Positions 42,786-53,900 of a stretch of 64,000 bases of DNA are shown piece after piece. This stretch comes from Hyphomicrobiales bacterium (GTDB taxonomy: Bacteria; Pseudomonadota; Alphaproteobacteria; Rhizobiales; Rhizobiaceae), in assembly GCA_900468535.1 (NCBI GenBank), contig UBTY01000025.1, forward strand, positions 1-64,000. Reading direction: 5' to 3'. Position 1 is the first letter of the stretch, and each line of letters starts with the position of its first letter. The notes under the pieces were generated by a model. That model was not told where the DNA came from and ran no database searches. It was given only the letters and a program-made list of their open reading frames with translations. The position numbers and the translations under genes were made by a program.

Positions 42786-43808
42786 TTATCGCCAGCCGAG
42801 CGCCGGAGCGATGTGGGTCAGGATCGATTCAATGACATGGGCGTTGTAGGCAACGCCGAGCTGGTTGGGCACGGTCAGGAGCAGAGTATCTGCTTCCGCA
42901 ATGGCTTCGTCCTCGGCAAGCTGGCGAACGAGGGCATCTGGCTCCGCCGCATAGCTGCGGCCGAAAATGGCCCGGGTTGTATCATCGATGAAGCCGATCG
43001 TGTCGGCCTCCTTGTTGCCACGGCCGAAATAGGCGCGGTCTCGATCGCTGACGAGCGCAAAGATGCTGCGGCTGACGGAGACGCGCGGCTCTCGCTGATG
43101 GCCGGCAGCCTTCCAGGCTTCTCGATAGGCCCGGATCTGCTCGGCCTGCTGCACATGGAAGGGCTGGCCGTTTTCATCGTCCTTCAAGGTTGAGCTCTGG
43201 AGGTTCATGCCATGCTGTGCCGCCCACACGGCCGTCGCATTGGAACTCGAACCCCACCAGATGCGCTCGCGCAAGCCTTCCGAATGTGGCTCCAGACGAA
43301 GGGCGCCGGGCGGATTGGGGAACATCGGACGCGGATTCGGCTCGGCGAAACCCTCGCCCTTCAGGACGTCGAGGAACACTTCTGTATGGTGCCGCGCCAT
43401 GTCGGATGCGGTCGTTCCCTCGCCGGGCTGATAGCCGAAGTAACGCCAACCGTCGATCACCTGCTCGGGCGAGCCGCGGCTGATGCCGAGCTGAAGCCGA
43501 CCTCGCGCGATAAGGTCCGCGGAACCGGCGTCCTCGGCCATGTAGAGCGGATTTTCGTAACGCATGTCGATGACCGCAGTGCCGATCTCGATCCTGCTGG
43601 TCCTGGCGCCGACTGCCGCAAGCAGCGGGAAGGGCGACGCCAGCTGGCGGGCAAAATGGTGGACGCGGAAATAGGCGCCGTCCGCGCCAAGCTCTTCAGC
43701 GGCGACGGCGAGATCGATGGATTGGAGGAGCGCGTCTGACGCGGAGCGCGTTTCGGATTGGGGCGAGGGCATCCAATGCCCGAAGGAGAGAAAGCCGATC
43801 TTTTTCAT
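42786..43808 (-). CDS. LLM-class flavin-dependent oxidoreductase
   Basis: This is a 340-aa bacterial-luciferase-like monooxygenase fold protein. Family marks are the N-terminal KKIGFLSFGHW strand, AAEELGADGAYFRVHHFA, RIEIGTAVIDMRYENPLYMAEDA, GRLQLGISRGSPEQV and an IWWGSSSNATAVWAAQHGM segment. Such enzymes use reduced FMN or F420 to oxidise small molecules; no partner reductase gene is adjacent. The substrate is unknown. I start at ATG 43806-43808 with AAGG upstream. It is divergent from the DeoR gene, with about 214 bases between. Confidence 0.85.
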   Translation of the reverse strand: MKKIGFLSFGHWMPSPQSETRSASDALLQSIDLAVAAEELGADGAYFRVHHFARQLASPFPLLAAVGARTSRIEIGTAVIDMRYENPLYMAEDAGSADLIARGRLQLGISRGSPEQVIDGWRYFGYQPGEGTTASDMARHHTEVFLDVLKGEGFAEPNPRPMFPNPPGALRLEPHSEGLRERIWWGSSSNATAVWAAQHGMNLQSSTLKDDENGQPFHVQQAEQIRAYREAWKAAGHQREPRVSVSRSIFALVSDRDRAYFGRGNKEADTIGFIDDTTRAIFGRSYAAEPDALVRQLAEDEAIAEADTLLLTVPNQLGVAYNAHVIESILTHIAPALGWR

Positions 43809-44022
43809 CAATGATTACCTTGCCAAGAGACGCTCGAACACAGTCCGGCCGGTAGGGCCCGCTGCAGATGGCGCGACCCTATCGCGCGGTGAATGTCGAA
43901 GCGAGGAGTTTCTGGCGCGCCGGTTGCTTGCAGAACGGACCGGCTTTGCTAGCACTTGCAGCCTCTGATATGCATGTCTCCCAAACATGGGCACGCAAGA
44001 CCGGAAAGGGCTGTTGGAAATG

Positions 44023-44811
44023 TTCCTCAGCGATCGCCAAACCGAAATCGTCGATATGGCCAAGGCAAACGGACGCGTCTTTGTCGAAGATCTGGCGGCG
44101 CATTTTTCGGTTACGCCGCAAACCATCCGGAAGGATCTGAACGACCTGTGCGACGCGCAGGTGCTGACGCGGGTTCACGGCGGGGCGCTGTTTCCGAGCG
44201 GTACCGAGAATGTGAAGTACGAGGCACGCCGGCAGATCGCGGCCGGTGAAAAGCAGTCGATCGGCCTGGCTGCGGCGGCGCTCATCCCGAACAACGCTTC
44301 GCTGTTCATCAACATCGGGACCACGACGGAGGCGGTTGGCGAGGCGCTGATCAATCACCGCGAGCTGATGGTCATCACCAACAATATCAATGTCGCCAAT
44401 CGGCTGAGGCTGCTGCCGTCGATGGAAGTCGTGATCGCCGGGGGCGTGGTCCGTGCATCCGATGGCGGTATCGTCGGCGAGGCCGCCGTCGATTTCATTC
44501 GTCAGTTCAAGGTTGATTATGCCGTGATCGGTGCATCCGCGATCGATCAGGATGGCGCGTTGCTGGACTACGACTTTCGCGAGGTCAAAGTGGCTCAAGC
44601 CATCATCGCCAATGCACGCCATGTCATCTTGGTTGCCGACTCGACCAAGTTCGAGCGCACGGCGCCGGTCAGGATCGCGCAGTTGTCGCAGGTGAATACC
44701 TTCATCACCGATCACTGCGAGATCGATTCGATCCAGGATCTTTGTCGGGAGAATGGTGTGCGACTGATCGAGACCGACAGGCGGTTGCAATCCATGCAAT
44801 CGGCCGAGTAA
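44023..44811 (+). CDS. DeoR-family transcriptional regulator (GlpR-like)
   Basis: This is a 262-aa repressor with an N-terminal helix-turn-helix of the DeoR type (RQTEIVDMAKANGRVFVEDL, FSVTPQTIRKDLNDL) and the TRVHGGAL wing. A C-terminal sugar-phosphate-binding domain includes FINIGTTTEAVGEAL, GGVVRASDGGIVGE and LVADSTKFERTAPVRI. The match to GlpR (glycerol-3-phosphate regulator) is good, but no glp genes are nearby, so the ligand is uncertain. I start at MFLSDRQ; an ATG at 43987 would add twelve residues. Divergent from the LLM gene, which may be its target. Confidence 0.85.
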   Translation, partial: FLSDRQTEIVDMAKANGRVFVEDLAAHFSVTPQTIRKDLNDLCDAQVLTRVHGGALFPSGTENVKYEARRQIAAGEKQSIGLAAAALIPNNASLFINIGTTTEAVGEALINHRELMVITNNINVANRLRLLPSMEVVIAGGVVRASDGGIVGEAAVDFIRQFKVDYAVIGASAIDQDGALLDYDFREVKVAQAIIANARHVILVADSTKFERTAPVRIAQLSQVNTFITDHCEIDSIQDLCRENGVRLIETDRRLQSMQSAE

Positions 44812-44845
44812 GCTTTTCCCTTTAACGATTTTGCGATCCCTTGCC

Positions 44846-45304
44846 ATGAGCCTTGAAACAGTCCGCGCTTTCTTCAGCGCAAACGCCCCTGATATCGAGA
44901 TCATCGAAACCGCCGAAAGTTCGTCGACGGTGGCGCTGGCCGCTGAGGCGCACGGGGTTGATCCCTCGCAGATCGCCAAAACCATTTGCCTACGGGTCGG
45001 CGACGAACCGATCCTCGTCGTCGCGGGCGGTCTTGCGCGGCTCGATAACCGGAAGTTCAAGGACGCCTTTGGCGCGAAAGGACGCATGCTGCAGGCCGAG
45101 GAGGTGGTTGCGGTGACCAGTCATCCCGTGGGTGGCGTTTGCCCCTTCGGTCTGCCGACGCCCTTGCCGGTCTATTGCGATGTGTCGCTGCGCCGCTTCG
45201 ATGTCGTCGTACCAGCGGCCGGATCCACCAATTCGGCGGTGCGCATCGCGACGGAACGCCTGGCGGAACTCACCAACGCAACCTGGGTGGATGTCTGCCA
45301 ATAG
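44846..45304 (+). CDS. YbaK/ProX-type aminoacyl-tRNA deacylase
   Basis: This is a 152-aa single-domain protein of the YbaK/EbsC/ProX group, which removes mischarged amino acids (Cys or Ala) from tRNA(Pro) or similar. Visible marks are ALAAEAHGVDPSQIAKTICL (conserved Lys), DEPILVVAGGLARLDNRKFK, VTSHPVGGVCPFGLP and VVVPAAGSTNSAVRI. It lies 35 bases after the DeoR gene on the same strand. I start at ATG 44846, since a TTG farther upstream adds only a few residues. Confidence 0.85.
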   Translation: MSLETVRAFFSANAPDIEIIETAESSSTVALAAEAHGVDPSQIAKTICLRVGDEPILVVAGGLARLDNRKFKDAFGAKGRMLQAEEVVAVTSHPVGGVCPFGLPTPLPVYCDVSLRRFDVVVPAAGSTNSAVRIATERLAELTNATWVDVCQ

Positions 45305-45388
45305 GCAAAACTCGCTTTCTGCTTCAAACGGGAGAAATCCTACCTATATAGGTCGGGACTGCTGTTTCCACCGGAAGGAGAATTTGAG

Positions 45389-46390
45389 ATGCCTGCTGCT
45401 GTTTCGCGTTTTGCCAAGATCGCGGCGATTGCCGTCTTGACGGGCGCTACGGTGTTCGCTTCGATTGGAGAGGCTGATGCCCGGCGCGCGGGTGGTTCCG
45501 GATTTGGAAGCCGCGGCACGCGCACATTTCAGGCGCCTCCCGTGACCCGAACGGCACCGTCTACCGCGGCCCCGATCGAGCGGTCGATGACGCCCGGGCA
45601 GCAGACGAATGCACCTTACAGCACGCAACAGCCTTCCACAGCCCAGCGTCCCGGTGGCTTCTTCGGCGGCGGCTTCGGCCGGTCGATGATCGGCGGCCTG
45701 GTTGCGGGCGGCCTGCTCGGCATGTTGCTTGGCCATGGCTTCGGCGGCGGCTTCGGCTTCCTCGGTATGTTGCTGCAGATCGCGCTGATCGCGATGGCTG
45801 CATCCTTTGCCCTGCGCTATTTCGCCAATCGACGCCAACCTTCCTACGGATCGGCTGCGTCCGCGCCATCATACAACACAAGGCCGAACGCCGGATCGTC
45901 TTTCACGATCCCGTCCATCGGTTCTGGAGCCGGCGACGGCCAGAGCCAGGCAAACTCAGGCCCAAGTGACGAGATCGGACTGAAGCAGGGCGATCTCGAC
46001 CGCTTCGAGGGCCTGTTGACCGAGGTCCAGACCGCCTACGGCTCGGAGGATTATCCGACGCTGCGTCGACTTACGACGCCGGAGGCCATGTCATACCTCG
46101 CGGAGGAACTGGGAGAGAATGCCACCAACGGCGTTCGCAACCAGGTCTCCGACGTCAAGCTGCTGCAGGGCGATATTGCCGAAGCCTGGCGGGAGGATGG
46201 CGCCGACTACGCCACGCTCGCGATGCGATATTCATCGGTGGACGCGCTCGTCGAGCGCACAAGCGGTCGCGTCGTCAGCGGTGACGTCAGGTCGCCGACG
46301 GAAACGACCGAGGTCTGGACATTCGTGCGCAAGCCCGGCAACGACTGGAAGCTCGCGGCCATCCAGGGAACCGAGCAGCGCGCGGCCTAA
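45389..46390 (+). CDS. Tim44-like domain protein with signal peptide and glycine-rich membrane segment
   Basis: This is a 333-aa protein. An N-terminal signal-like segment covers about residues 7-30. A Pro/Thr/Gln-rich linker (about 45-90) precedes a Gly/Phe-rich stretch with a membrane helix (GGFGFLGMLLQIALIAMAAS, about residues 120-145). The C-terminal Tim44-like domain (about 200-330) includes DLDRFEGLLTEVQTAYGSED and TTEVWTFVRKPG. Proteins of this kind are common in Rhizobiales; the mitochondrial homologue tethers the import motor, and the bacterial role is unknown. Of note, the next gene encodes a J-domain protein, as Tim44 works with Hsp70/J-proteins in mitochondria. Confidence 0.8.
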   Translation: MPAAVSRFAKIAAIAVLTGATVFASIGEADARRAGGSGFGSRGTRTFQAPPVTRTAPSTAAPIERSMTPGQQTNAPYSTQQPSTAQRPGGFFGGGFGRSMIGGLVAGGLLGMLLGHGFGGGFGFLGMLLQIALIAMAASFALRYFANRRQPSYGSAASAPSYNTRPNAGSSFTIPSIGSGAGDGQSQANSGPSDEIGLKQGDLDRFEGLLTEVQTAYGSEDYPTLRRLTTPEAMSYLAEELGENATNGVRNQVSDVKLLQGDIAEAWREDGADYATLAMRYSSVDALVERTSGRVVSGDVRSPTETTEVWTFVRKPGNDWKLAAIQGTEQRAA

Positions 46391-46403
46391 CCGGCCGGGC
46401 GCT

Positions 46404-47099
46404 CTAGCCCTCCTGCGCAGCGGCGGCCGGCACAACCCAAAGCGGGCGTTCTTCCCGCTTTGGAGAGAGCGTAGCAACCGCGTCCTCTCCTTCGATCGAG
46501 GCTTCGTCGCCTTCCCGAAGGTCAACTTCATAGCTGTAGTCGTAGAGCATTTCGCAGGCGCGCTCGCTGGCCTTGATCTTGGCCTCGGTCTCATTGACGG
46601 CCGTGGTGATCGCCTTGATCCGCGCTCTCAGCATCGAGCCGAGAATGTCGGTCGTCGGCCGCTTTTCGAGCCGCTCAAGATGATGCTCGATGCGGGCGGC
46701 GTGGCGTTCGAGTTCGCGTTTGCTGAACCTCGCCTTGCGCATCTCTTCCGACAGATCCGAACGCATGCGGGCCAAAGGGTCGAATGAGCCAGGCTCGCGC
46801 TCGTCGAGCGTCAGCTCGTTGACGAGCTTTTCGATGACGATCAGGGCCTGGAGGTCTACCGGATCGGCCAGTTCCACATCGTAGCCAGTGTCGTCGAACA
46901 CCTTTCGGCGCACGGGATCCAGCAGAAGTTCATAGGCTTTCTGCACCCTGCCGAAGGCGGCCGGGTCGCCGCCGGAATCGGGGTGTGTTGACTTGGCTCG
47001 CCGCCGATAGGCCGCCTTGATCTGATCGTCGCTCGCGTCGCGCCGAACGCCGAGAATCTCGTAGGGATTGGTCACTATCTCTCCGCTTTTGTCGGACAT
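46404..47099 (-). CDS. J-domain (DnaJ-like) protein
   Basis: This is a 231-aa protein. Residues 12-75 form a J-domain (NPYEILGVRRDASDDQIKAA, KSTHPDSGGD with the HPD loop, QKAYELLLDPVRRKVFD). The rest has no zinc fingers or typical C-terminal DnaJ domain but contains a long charged helix (about residues 110-160, with KARFSKRELERHAARIEHHL) and an acidic tail. J-domain proteins stimulate Hsp70 (DnaK). It converges with the Tim44-like gene (14-base gap) and diverges from the giant-protein cassette, with about 400 bases between. Confidence 0.88.
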   Translation of the reverse strand: MSDKSGEIVTNPYEILGVRRDASDDQIKAAYRRRAKSTHPDSGGDPAAFGRVQKAYELLLDPVRRKVFDDTGYDVELADPVDLQALIVIEKLVNELTLDEREPGSFDPLARMRSDLSEEMRKARFSKRELERHAARIEHHLERLEKRPTTDILGSMLRARIKAITTAVNETEAKIKASERACEMLYDYSYEVDLREGDEASIEGEDAVATLSPKREERPLWVVPAAAAQEG

Positions 47100-47496
47100 C
47101 GCGCCGGCGCCCGCGAGGCGGGCCGTGGCATGGTTTCCCTTCTTCTACCATCACTGGGGCAGAGTTTGGACAAAAGAATCCATTGCGAGACGCTGTCTCC
47201 ACCGAAGTTCGCCGGAACCGCGAGTGATTGGTTGCATAAAATTGCCAATGCAATTTTTAGGATTTATTTGTTGAGGTGGTGGTGATAACTAAAATGTATA
47301 AATTGTCATTTCGGATGCATTTGTTGCGTCTATTTCAATAGAGTACTGATTAAAATCAGTATTTTTCTGCGTTTACTGCGATTTCATAAATAGAAAAGCG
47401 AGCTAATCCAGCGATTGGCGCTTTGTAATTCTGATTTGCCTACCATCAATGATCTCATGTTGTCGCGAAGCCATCGGCTCGGCGGGAGGTATTGCT
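47100..47496. promoter_or_regulatory. AT-rich leader upstream of the giant-protein cassette
   Basis: From about 47228 to 47410 the sequence is strikingly AT-rich (roughly one-third G+C by eye) against a GC-rich background. It holds three small inverted repeats: TTGCAT-N10-ATGCAA (47232-47253, followed by TTTTT), CTATT-TC-AATAG (about 47330-47341) and ACTGAT-TAAA-ATCAGT (47345-47360, followed by ATTTTT). AT-rich promoters in rhizobia are often silenced by MucR/Ros or H-NS-like proteins. Two repeats resemble terminators, others could be operators. It separates the J-domain gene from the cassette. Confidence 0.5.
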
Positions 47497-47820
47497 ATGC
47501 CCACATTGCGCCTGGTAAGGCCGCACAAGCATATTGTTCTGACGATCGCGGGCGGTTCGCTCGTTACAAAGGGCGATTGGAAGGTCTTGGAGGCCGATCC
47601 CACCTCGGCTTTGTTGGAGAGCAGCGGACAATGGGAGAACTGGATACTCGGCAGTCCCGGAAACTCCAACAACATGCGGCTCTACGACAAGAGCGACCAC
47701 AAGGTCATGCTCCTCAAGGGCTACACCGAGGGCAATAGTTCCGGTGATGGTGAAATCATGCTTCCGGGGTTCGGAGGCACGTTTGGTGACGATCCGTTTC
47801 AATGGTTCCTCGGTTCCTGA
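47497..47820 (+). CDS. Unknown small protein at head of giant cassette
   Basis: This is a 107-aa protein with a very strong GGGAGGT ribosome site before ATG 47497-47499. It appears soluble and beta-rich, with PTLRLVRPHKHIVLTIAGGS at the start, WKVLEAD, SGQWENWILGS and a glycine-rich C-terminus (GDGEIMLPGFGGTFGDD) that ends FQWFLGS. It has no Cys, signal peptide or membrane segment. I recognise no family. It lies 90 bases before the first giant gene, with an imperfect hairpin in between, and is probably the first cistron of the operon. Confidence 0.6.
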   Translation: MPTLRLVRPHKHIVLTIAGGSLVTKGDWKVLEADPTSALLESSGQWENWILGSPGNSNNMRLYDKSDHKVMLLKGYTEGNSSGDGEIMLPGFGGTFGDDPFQWFLGS

Positions 47821-47850
47821 CGCAGGCTGGCTCCTGCGAGGGGCGCGTCA
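47818..47850 (+). repeat. Stem-loop between the small gene and the first giant gene
   Basis: TGACGC-AGG pairs with CCT...GCGTCA around a CTGGCT loop, with a 9-base bulge. It includes the stop codon of the 107-aa gene. No T-run follows, so it may tune read-through or mRNA stability rather than terminate. Confidence 0.35.
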
Positions 47851-47910
47851 CACTGACTTCTGAATGGCCTCCCAGGCGAGGTGTTCCACTCCATCGATGA
47901 GGGTATCGAT

Positions 47911-50900
47911 ATGGAAGGCGTCATCGCGCGGCTGGCGGGCCGCCTATATGCCATCAACGCAGATGGCCAACGCAGCCGGATGCAATTCGGGCTGGATATC
48001 ACGGGCAAGCTGGTGTTCGATAATTTCTTCGGCGCCGACAGCACCTTCCAATACATTGAACTCTTTGATGGCGATGAAACGAAGTTGCGCTTCAGCCTTC
48101 GGACGCGCGGTCGTTTTCATTACTATGCCAAAGATCAGCAGATCGTCCTCGCTATGCTGAGGTCGTTCCAGATGGCCAGCTTACTACCGGACGGTCCCGG
48201 CCTTTCCTGCGTGCTGAGATGGACACTGTCCCAGACCGGCATGTTCAATGCGGATGGCTCGCTCAACGTTTTCACATACTACGCTTCCAACTACGCTGGG
48301 GACGCCTTTCCAGGCGATGACGCCGAAATCAGCGGCTATCGTTCACTCAAGCAGCTTTCCAATCCTTCGCCTTCCGACAGCTTCGAACGTGCCATATTCG
48401 CAACAAATGCGCCGGTTGCGATTTCGCCTGATGCCTATCCATTGCTGGCGCGAATGCTTGGCCAGCCAACTGGCATCGGGTTCAGGGATGTAAAGCGGAT
48501 TCCTCCGAAAGCGGATGGCAAATACAAACAACCGCGCGCCATTGGCCTCAGGCCGGCCGGCATACGCCGGAAAGCCCACGACGGCGACAACGACTTCTTG
48601 ACCTTCGGCGGTCGGGTGCAGGTCGAGCCGACATCCGCCAAACCTGGTTCGGCAAACATCGTTGTGGACAGCCGTAGCGCTTCCCGCGTTGCGATCGAGA
48701 TCACGAAGCCGGTCGATTTCCACCTGATACCCGACGTATTCAATCAGCCGGATCTCGACGATCCCAGGAAGATAGACAGCGCGCTTCATTCCTGCGTCGA
48801 GATTACGGCGCTGTCGCCACACCTTTTTGCCGACCTCTGGAACGAGCGCGTCGCACAACCCTACCTCTCCGCATTGAGAACTGTCGACGATGCTCACGAA
48901 ACGTCTTTCGTCCCCCTGCTGCAGAATGTCGGCAACTCCAAAGGGGAGAGCGGAGAGTTCGATGCTCTGTTCGACATGGTGCAGCCCGACGCTCGCAGCG
49001 ATGATGTCGGCGATATTGTCCTGGCTGTCCTTCGCCCGACGCAGGCGGCGGCTGTTTTCACCGCCGATGCGGTCTTTCCGGGTCTTTTCACCCATGACGG
49101 CCTGCCGGTCCGCCGCCGGGTAAAGGTGCGCGTCGAGCGGGAGGCGATAAGAGACACCTTCTGCTGGTTCGACGCGTTGCCTAGAGCGTCCAGCATACTG
49201 GAAATCAGGGTTGAGATCGTTGCTGACACTGATGCGGGCGAGGAGCCGTCTTCCGCCCTCCGCTTCGGGGCGCTGGATTTCGACGTGCCCGGACATGCGA
49301 AGGAGCAGGCCGGTCGCCTGGAAATGCGCCTTGCGGTAACGTTTGATCCCGCCGACTCGGCTTTCCCGCACTATGCGACTTCCAAGCGTGATCCGAAAAG
49401 GCAGGCCGGACGCCCCCGGCTGCCCTATCCGGGTGAAGCAATTCCGAGAATTGTCGTTCATATCGACCAGTTCGATCTGGCTGATGTCCGTCCGGGTGCG
49501 CAGGACGCGTCAACGGACAGCGGACGCGCATTCGATGCCGTGCTCGAGCCGCTCAGGCGCCGCGACGTGGACACCTCTGATCCGGAGTTCCCAAGGGTCA
49601 CGCGCGAAAAGCGGATAGCGGGCAACCTATCCCGCGATGTGCCGTTGGTGCTCGTCGACAGGCCCAAGGTGACGTCAAAAGAGGATTCGCTACGGACGCC
49701 CTTCTTCCTGACCGGAGAAGAGGTGACCGCCACCGGCAGCAATCGCCGCCTCGCGCTTGTGCTGCATCGTAAACCACTCAGAAACACTGCCGGGACCCCC
49801 TCGACGGGCGAAATGAAATCTGGAGATCGGACGATCGTCATCGACGCGGAGCCATTGACCGTTGCAATGGCCAACGTCCCCACATTCGGGCTCGATCTCA
49901 CGCAAAGCGAAGACAGCGACGGCGAGATCGCGAACTGGGAAACCTCGGAGTTCGGCGGCGGCAAATGGGAGATCGCCGGCGTCACGGATGGTTTCAACCT
50001 GTCCTTTCCGCCGCAGGCAACGGGAGAGGCGTTCGAGAAGGGTGCGCCGTGGCCCCCGATCTCGCCGACAGGCGCCGAGATTACCGTCGATTACCGACTG
50101 GGGACGCTTGCGCGCATGTCGCTGCAATCGTCCTATTTCAAGCAGCAGTATGCAGAGGCACCGTGGAACCTGCGCCGGATACTTGGTTCCGCCGGCGATC
50201 GGGCGCCAGGCGCTGGGCTGGCGACCGCCAGGTTCGAGTTCCTCTACGGTCTTGCGAGCCGGTTGACATCGCCAGGCCTGCGGCTAGCGGAGATCGGTGC
50301 GCGCATCGGGGGACTGCGTACGCCGCTTCCGGCGCGCCCGAAGGGGATTGCCCGTTCTCTGACGGGCACGAGCCGGCAGCCGCTCGTGGAAGCGGAACTC
50401 TACGATCGCCAGCGGGACCTCGCGGCTGGCTTCTCGAAAGTCTATGAAACGCGCCTCGCACAGTTCGGGATCTACCGCGAGGGCACCGAGGGCCCATTGT
50501 CAGTGGATGACAAGGTCGCTTTCGAATTGCGGGCGAATGCCGAAGTCGATCCCGATCCCTGGGATCCGCAAAGCAAATCCACCAATCTGAAGGGCGGAGC
50601 CACGCGCGGCTTCGAGTCGAAGAACATTTTTCAGGAGGTGATGAAAAAACCGGCGAGCACACGCGGGCAGATCATCGAGCCAAGCTTCACCGCGCTTGGC
50701 GGCTCGGGCTTTATGCGCGCCTTCTTTGCGAATGGGAAGACGCGGATCGTCTCCAACACGGTCGTTGGACGAACCGATACCTACACGTTGGAGCGCATCG
50801 GTCGCATCGGCGTGTTCTGGAACATCGCAAAGCACGTTATCGTCTATGAGCGGACGGTCTTGCCGCCGGACCAGTTTGCCGAGGAGCAGGAGGGGCAGCA

Positions 50901-53900
50901 TCTCGGTCGTCCCGTGGTGCGTAAAGTTCAGGAGTATGTGGAGCTTCTGGAGCCGGATCGCGCCTATCCCGAAAAGAGCGGCGGACAGAAGGCACGGGGT
51001 TTTGTCGAAGCCTGCCTGTTTCCCACCCGCCGTATCCCGGTGAAAAGCAGCTGGGGCCGCGATGTCGAGGCCGGCTGGATCGTGCCCCTTTGGAGGAGCG
51101 ATGCAGATCGGGATCTCTTTCCCAAGCCGGATATCAGGCTTCGGCTGGCGAGCGCAAATACGGGCGCGTCAGCGGCCGTTCTTTCTCGCCTCAGCGATCC
51201 CAGCCAGCTGGTCTTCTTTACCTCGGTGCGGGAGGAGGACGGCGATCTGCCCGATCAGTGGCTGCCGGTCGCGGGTGTGGATTTTGTCAACGCGCCGGCA
51301 CCTTCACCCACAGGGCGACCGGTCATCGACCGGGCAGATCCCGACGGGCGGCAGCCGGATGACCGCATGCGCGATCCTATGTTCGATCGCTGCACGTTCG
51401 ACGTGGATAGCGGCAGCGCTCCGGCGAACCTGATCGCAGCGAGAGCCGCCGGCGAACCGATCGGTGCCGTGGTCGAAACCGTCTCGATGATGCGATCGAA
51501 GCCGACCGGAGCCGGAGGTGGGCCTGGCCAAGCGATCGCATTGAGAGCGCATCTGCAGGCGATGGCTGATGATGCACGCGTCCTGGAAGCGCGGCTGAAT
51601 GAAGCCATATCGACTGCCAGGGGCATCGTCGCGGGACTATGGAACGCGTCCCGTGCTGGCGATCCGGTTGAGGATGCCATCGCCCAGCTTGAGGCACTGA
51701 AGGGCGAGGTCCGCCAGCGGGCGGCTTCCGCACGACAGTCCACCGGCGCGGCGGCTTCCGAGGCGAAGACAGCCTTGGATGCCGCTCGATCGAAATGGAC
51801 CGACGAGGCAGCGAGCTTTCAAGGCACGGCGACCAAAGCCATCGAGGAAACGTTGAACCGCCGCCTGGATGCCTTGATCAAGGCGCTCGGTGATCTGCAG
51901 GCGGATCCACATCTCTTCGAGGGCGCAACGGCGAGCAGTGCCAAAAATGTCGCCCGACAGATCGAGCAGGCGCTAGCCTTGCCACGGTCGCAGCTGCTGA
52001 CTGGGATCAACCGAGTTTCGGCCGCCTTCGAACAGCTCGATCGCGGCGTTGCGGGGTTGCTTGGTGGGATATCGGATGCAGCGCGCAGCGTTGCGGATTC
52101 TGCTGCAGGCGTTGAAAGAACCATCGTGTCGCTCCCGGATGCCGGGCAGGTTCTGTCTGCATATGATCAGTTTCATCGCCTGACGATGGATACCATCGAT
52201 AGCATTCTAGACAACGCGCGGCGTGGCCTTCCGCCGGTCGTGATGAACGAGAAGATCTTCCCGGTCGGATCGAGCTACGTTTCGTTGAGCGTGTTGCTGG
52301 GCGCGTTGCGAACAGCGCTCGTCCAGGTGCATGCCACTGCTTTTTCCGAGGCGCAGAAGGCTGAGGCGAACTTGAGCGGTGTGCGTGCGGCGGTGGGGGA
52401 GGCGCTCCATCGCGCTGTCGATGCCATCGAGGCCGCCGGCAGCGGTATGACGGCGCTGAATGCTGCCGTGGACGGTTATCGGCAGCAAGCCGCGGCGAGT
52501 CTTGGGGCATTCACGACCGGTCTCGGTGACGTTTGCCGAGACTGTCTGGCGGTGCTTTATGAAATATGCCGGAAGCCGGCGGATGACCTTCGCAAGCGTG
52601 TCGAGGGCGAGCTTCAGAAGCTGACGGACAAAGCCGTGTCATCGAAGCTTGCGATCGCCGCCGCAACGAAGAGCGCAATGAATGACCTCGGTGGTTTGCT
52701 CGATGGCGTCGGTCGGTCGATGGCCGACGAAGAGAAGGCGATCGGCGATGTGATCGATGGGGCCGCTGTCGCTGCGACAACGACGATCACCGGGCTGGAG
52801 GGCAGCCTCATTCAGGCGATCGATGCCGGTATTTCGGTCCTTCGGCGGGACGGCGGGGCGATCAAGGAGGCAGCGGAGAGACTTGAAGACGGGGCGAAGG
52901 CTATCGCCAGCGGCTTACAGCAGCAGATTCCGCCCTCTGTCGCAGAAAACATCCGCGCTTTAGAGGAGGGATACAAACGGCTCTCGAATGCGCCTTCCTT
53001 CCAGAATCCCAGCGACACGCTGGCGCTTGTGCGGGCTGCGGGGGCGTCCCCGATCCTTCCAAATCTGAGTTTCAATCGGGATCGCATAGCCTATTTCTTC
53101 GATGATGCGCGTGACGCGATCCGCACGTCGCCTGTCGTCGCGCTGATGAACCGGCTCGACGACGATCTGAAGGCGCTGGGCATTCGCTTGCCGACCGACG
53201 AAATTCTCGACCGTTTCGCGCCGAAGGGGTTGGAGAACTTCGACTTCAGCCAGATCTTTCCCGATCTCGCGGGTCTCAAGCTGGACGGCTTGTTCAAGAA
53301 CTTTCATTTGCCGGCGTTTGCCAGCGACAAGATCAAGATCAGCCATGGCTTCGATAAGGCCAGTCTGAGCGGCTGGGCGAAAGCCGAGGCGAGCACATCG
53401 CTTGGAGATCGATCCGAGATATTCGAATTCGGTCCCCTCAATTTGTCGATGGTCTCCGGCACGTTCGCGGCACTTGCCGATTTCGCAATCGACCCGCAGG
53501 GACTTTCCAAACGGACAACGAAAGCAGAGATCACGGGTGACTGGGAGCTGGCTTTCAGCGGCCATCCACTCGTCACGCTTGAAGAGACGCGCGTCTTCTT
53601 CGAGGACGGCAAGGGTCTCGATGTCGACATCGATCCGCGCCGCGTGCGGCTCGATAATTCGATTAAGTTTCTCTCCGATCTCATCAAGTCGTTCAGCGAC
53701 CCGAACTCGGGATTTTTCCTTGAGATGCTGGAGGCGAACGGCGTTCCGGCCGGTATCTCGGCGCGTATCGAACTGCCGCTGCCGCCGCTGTCGTTTGGTG
53801 CCTTTTCGGCAACCGGCATGCGCTTCGCCACATCGTTTGAATTGGTGGCGTTGAAAAAAGGCGAGGGCAGGCCGGGAGAATTCGCGCTGGCAACCAGCAT

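Noticed and set aside
47881-47910. GTG start for the first giant protein, ten codons upstream of the chosen ATG
   Set aside because: The ATG at 47911 has a GAGGG ribosome site at good spacing. The GTG is possible but less well supported.
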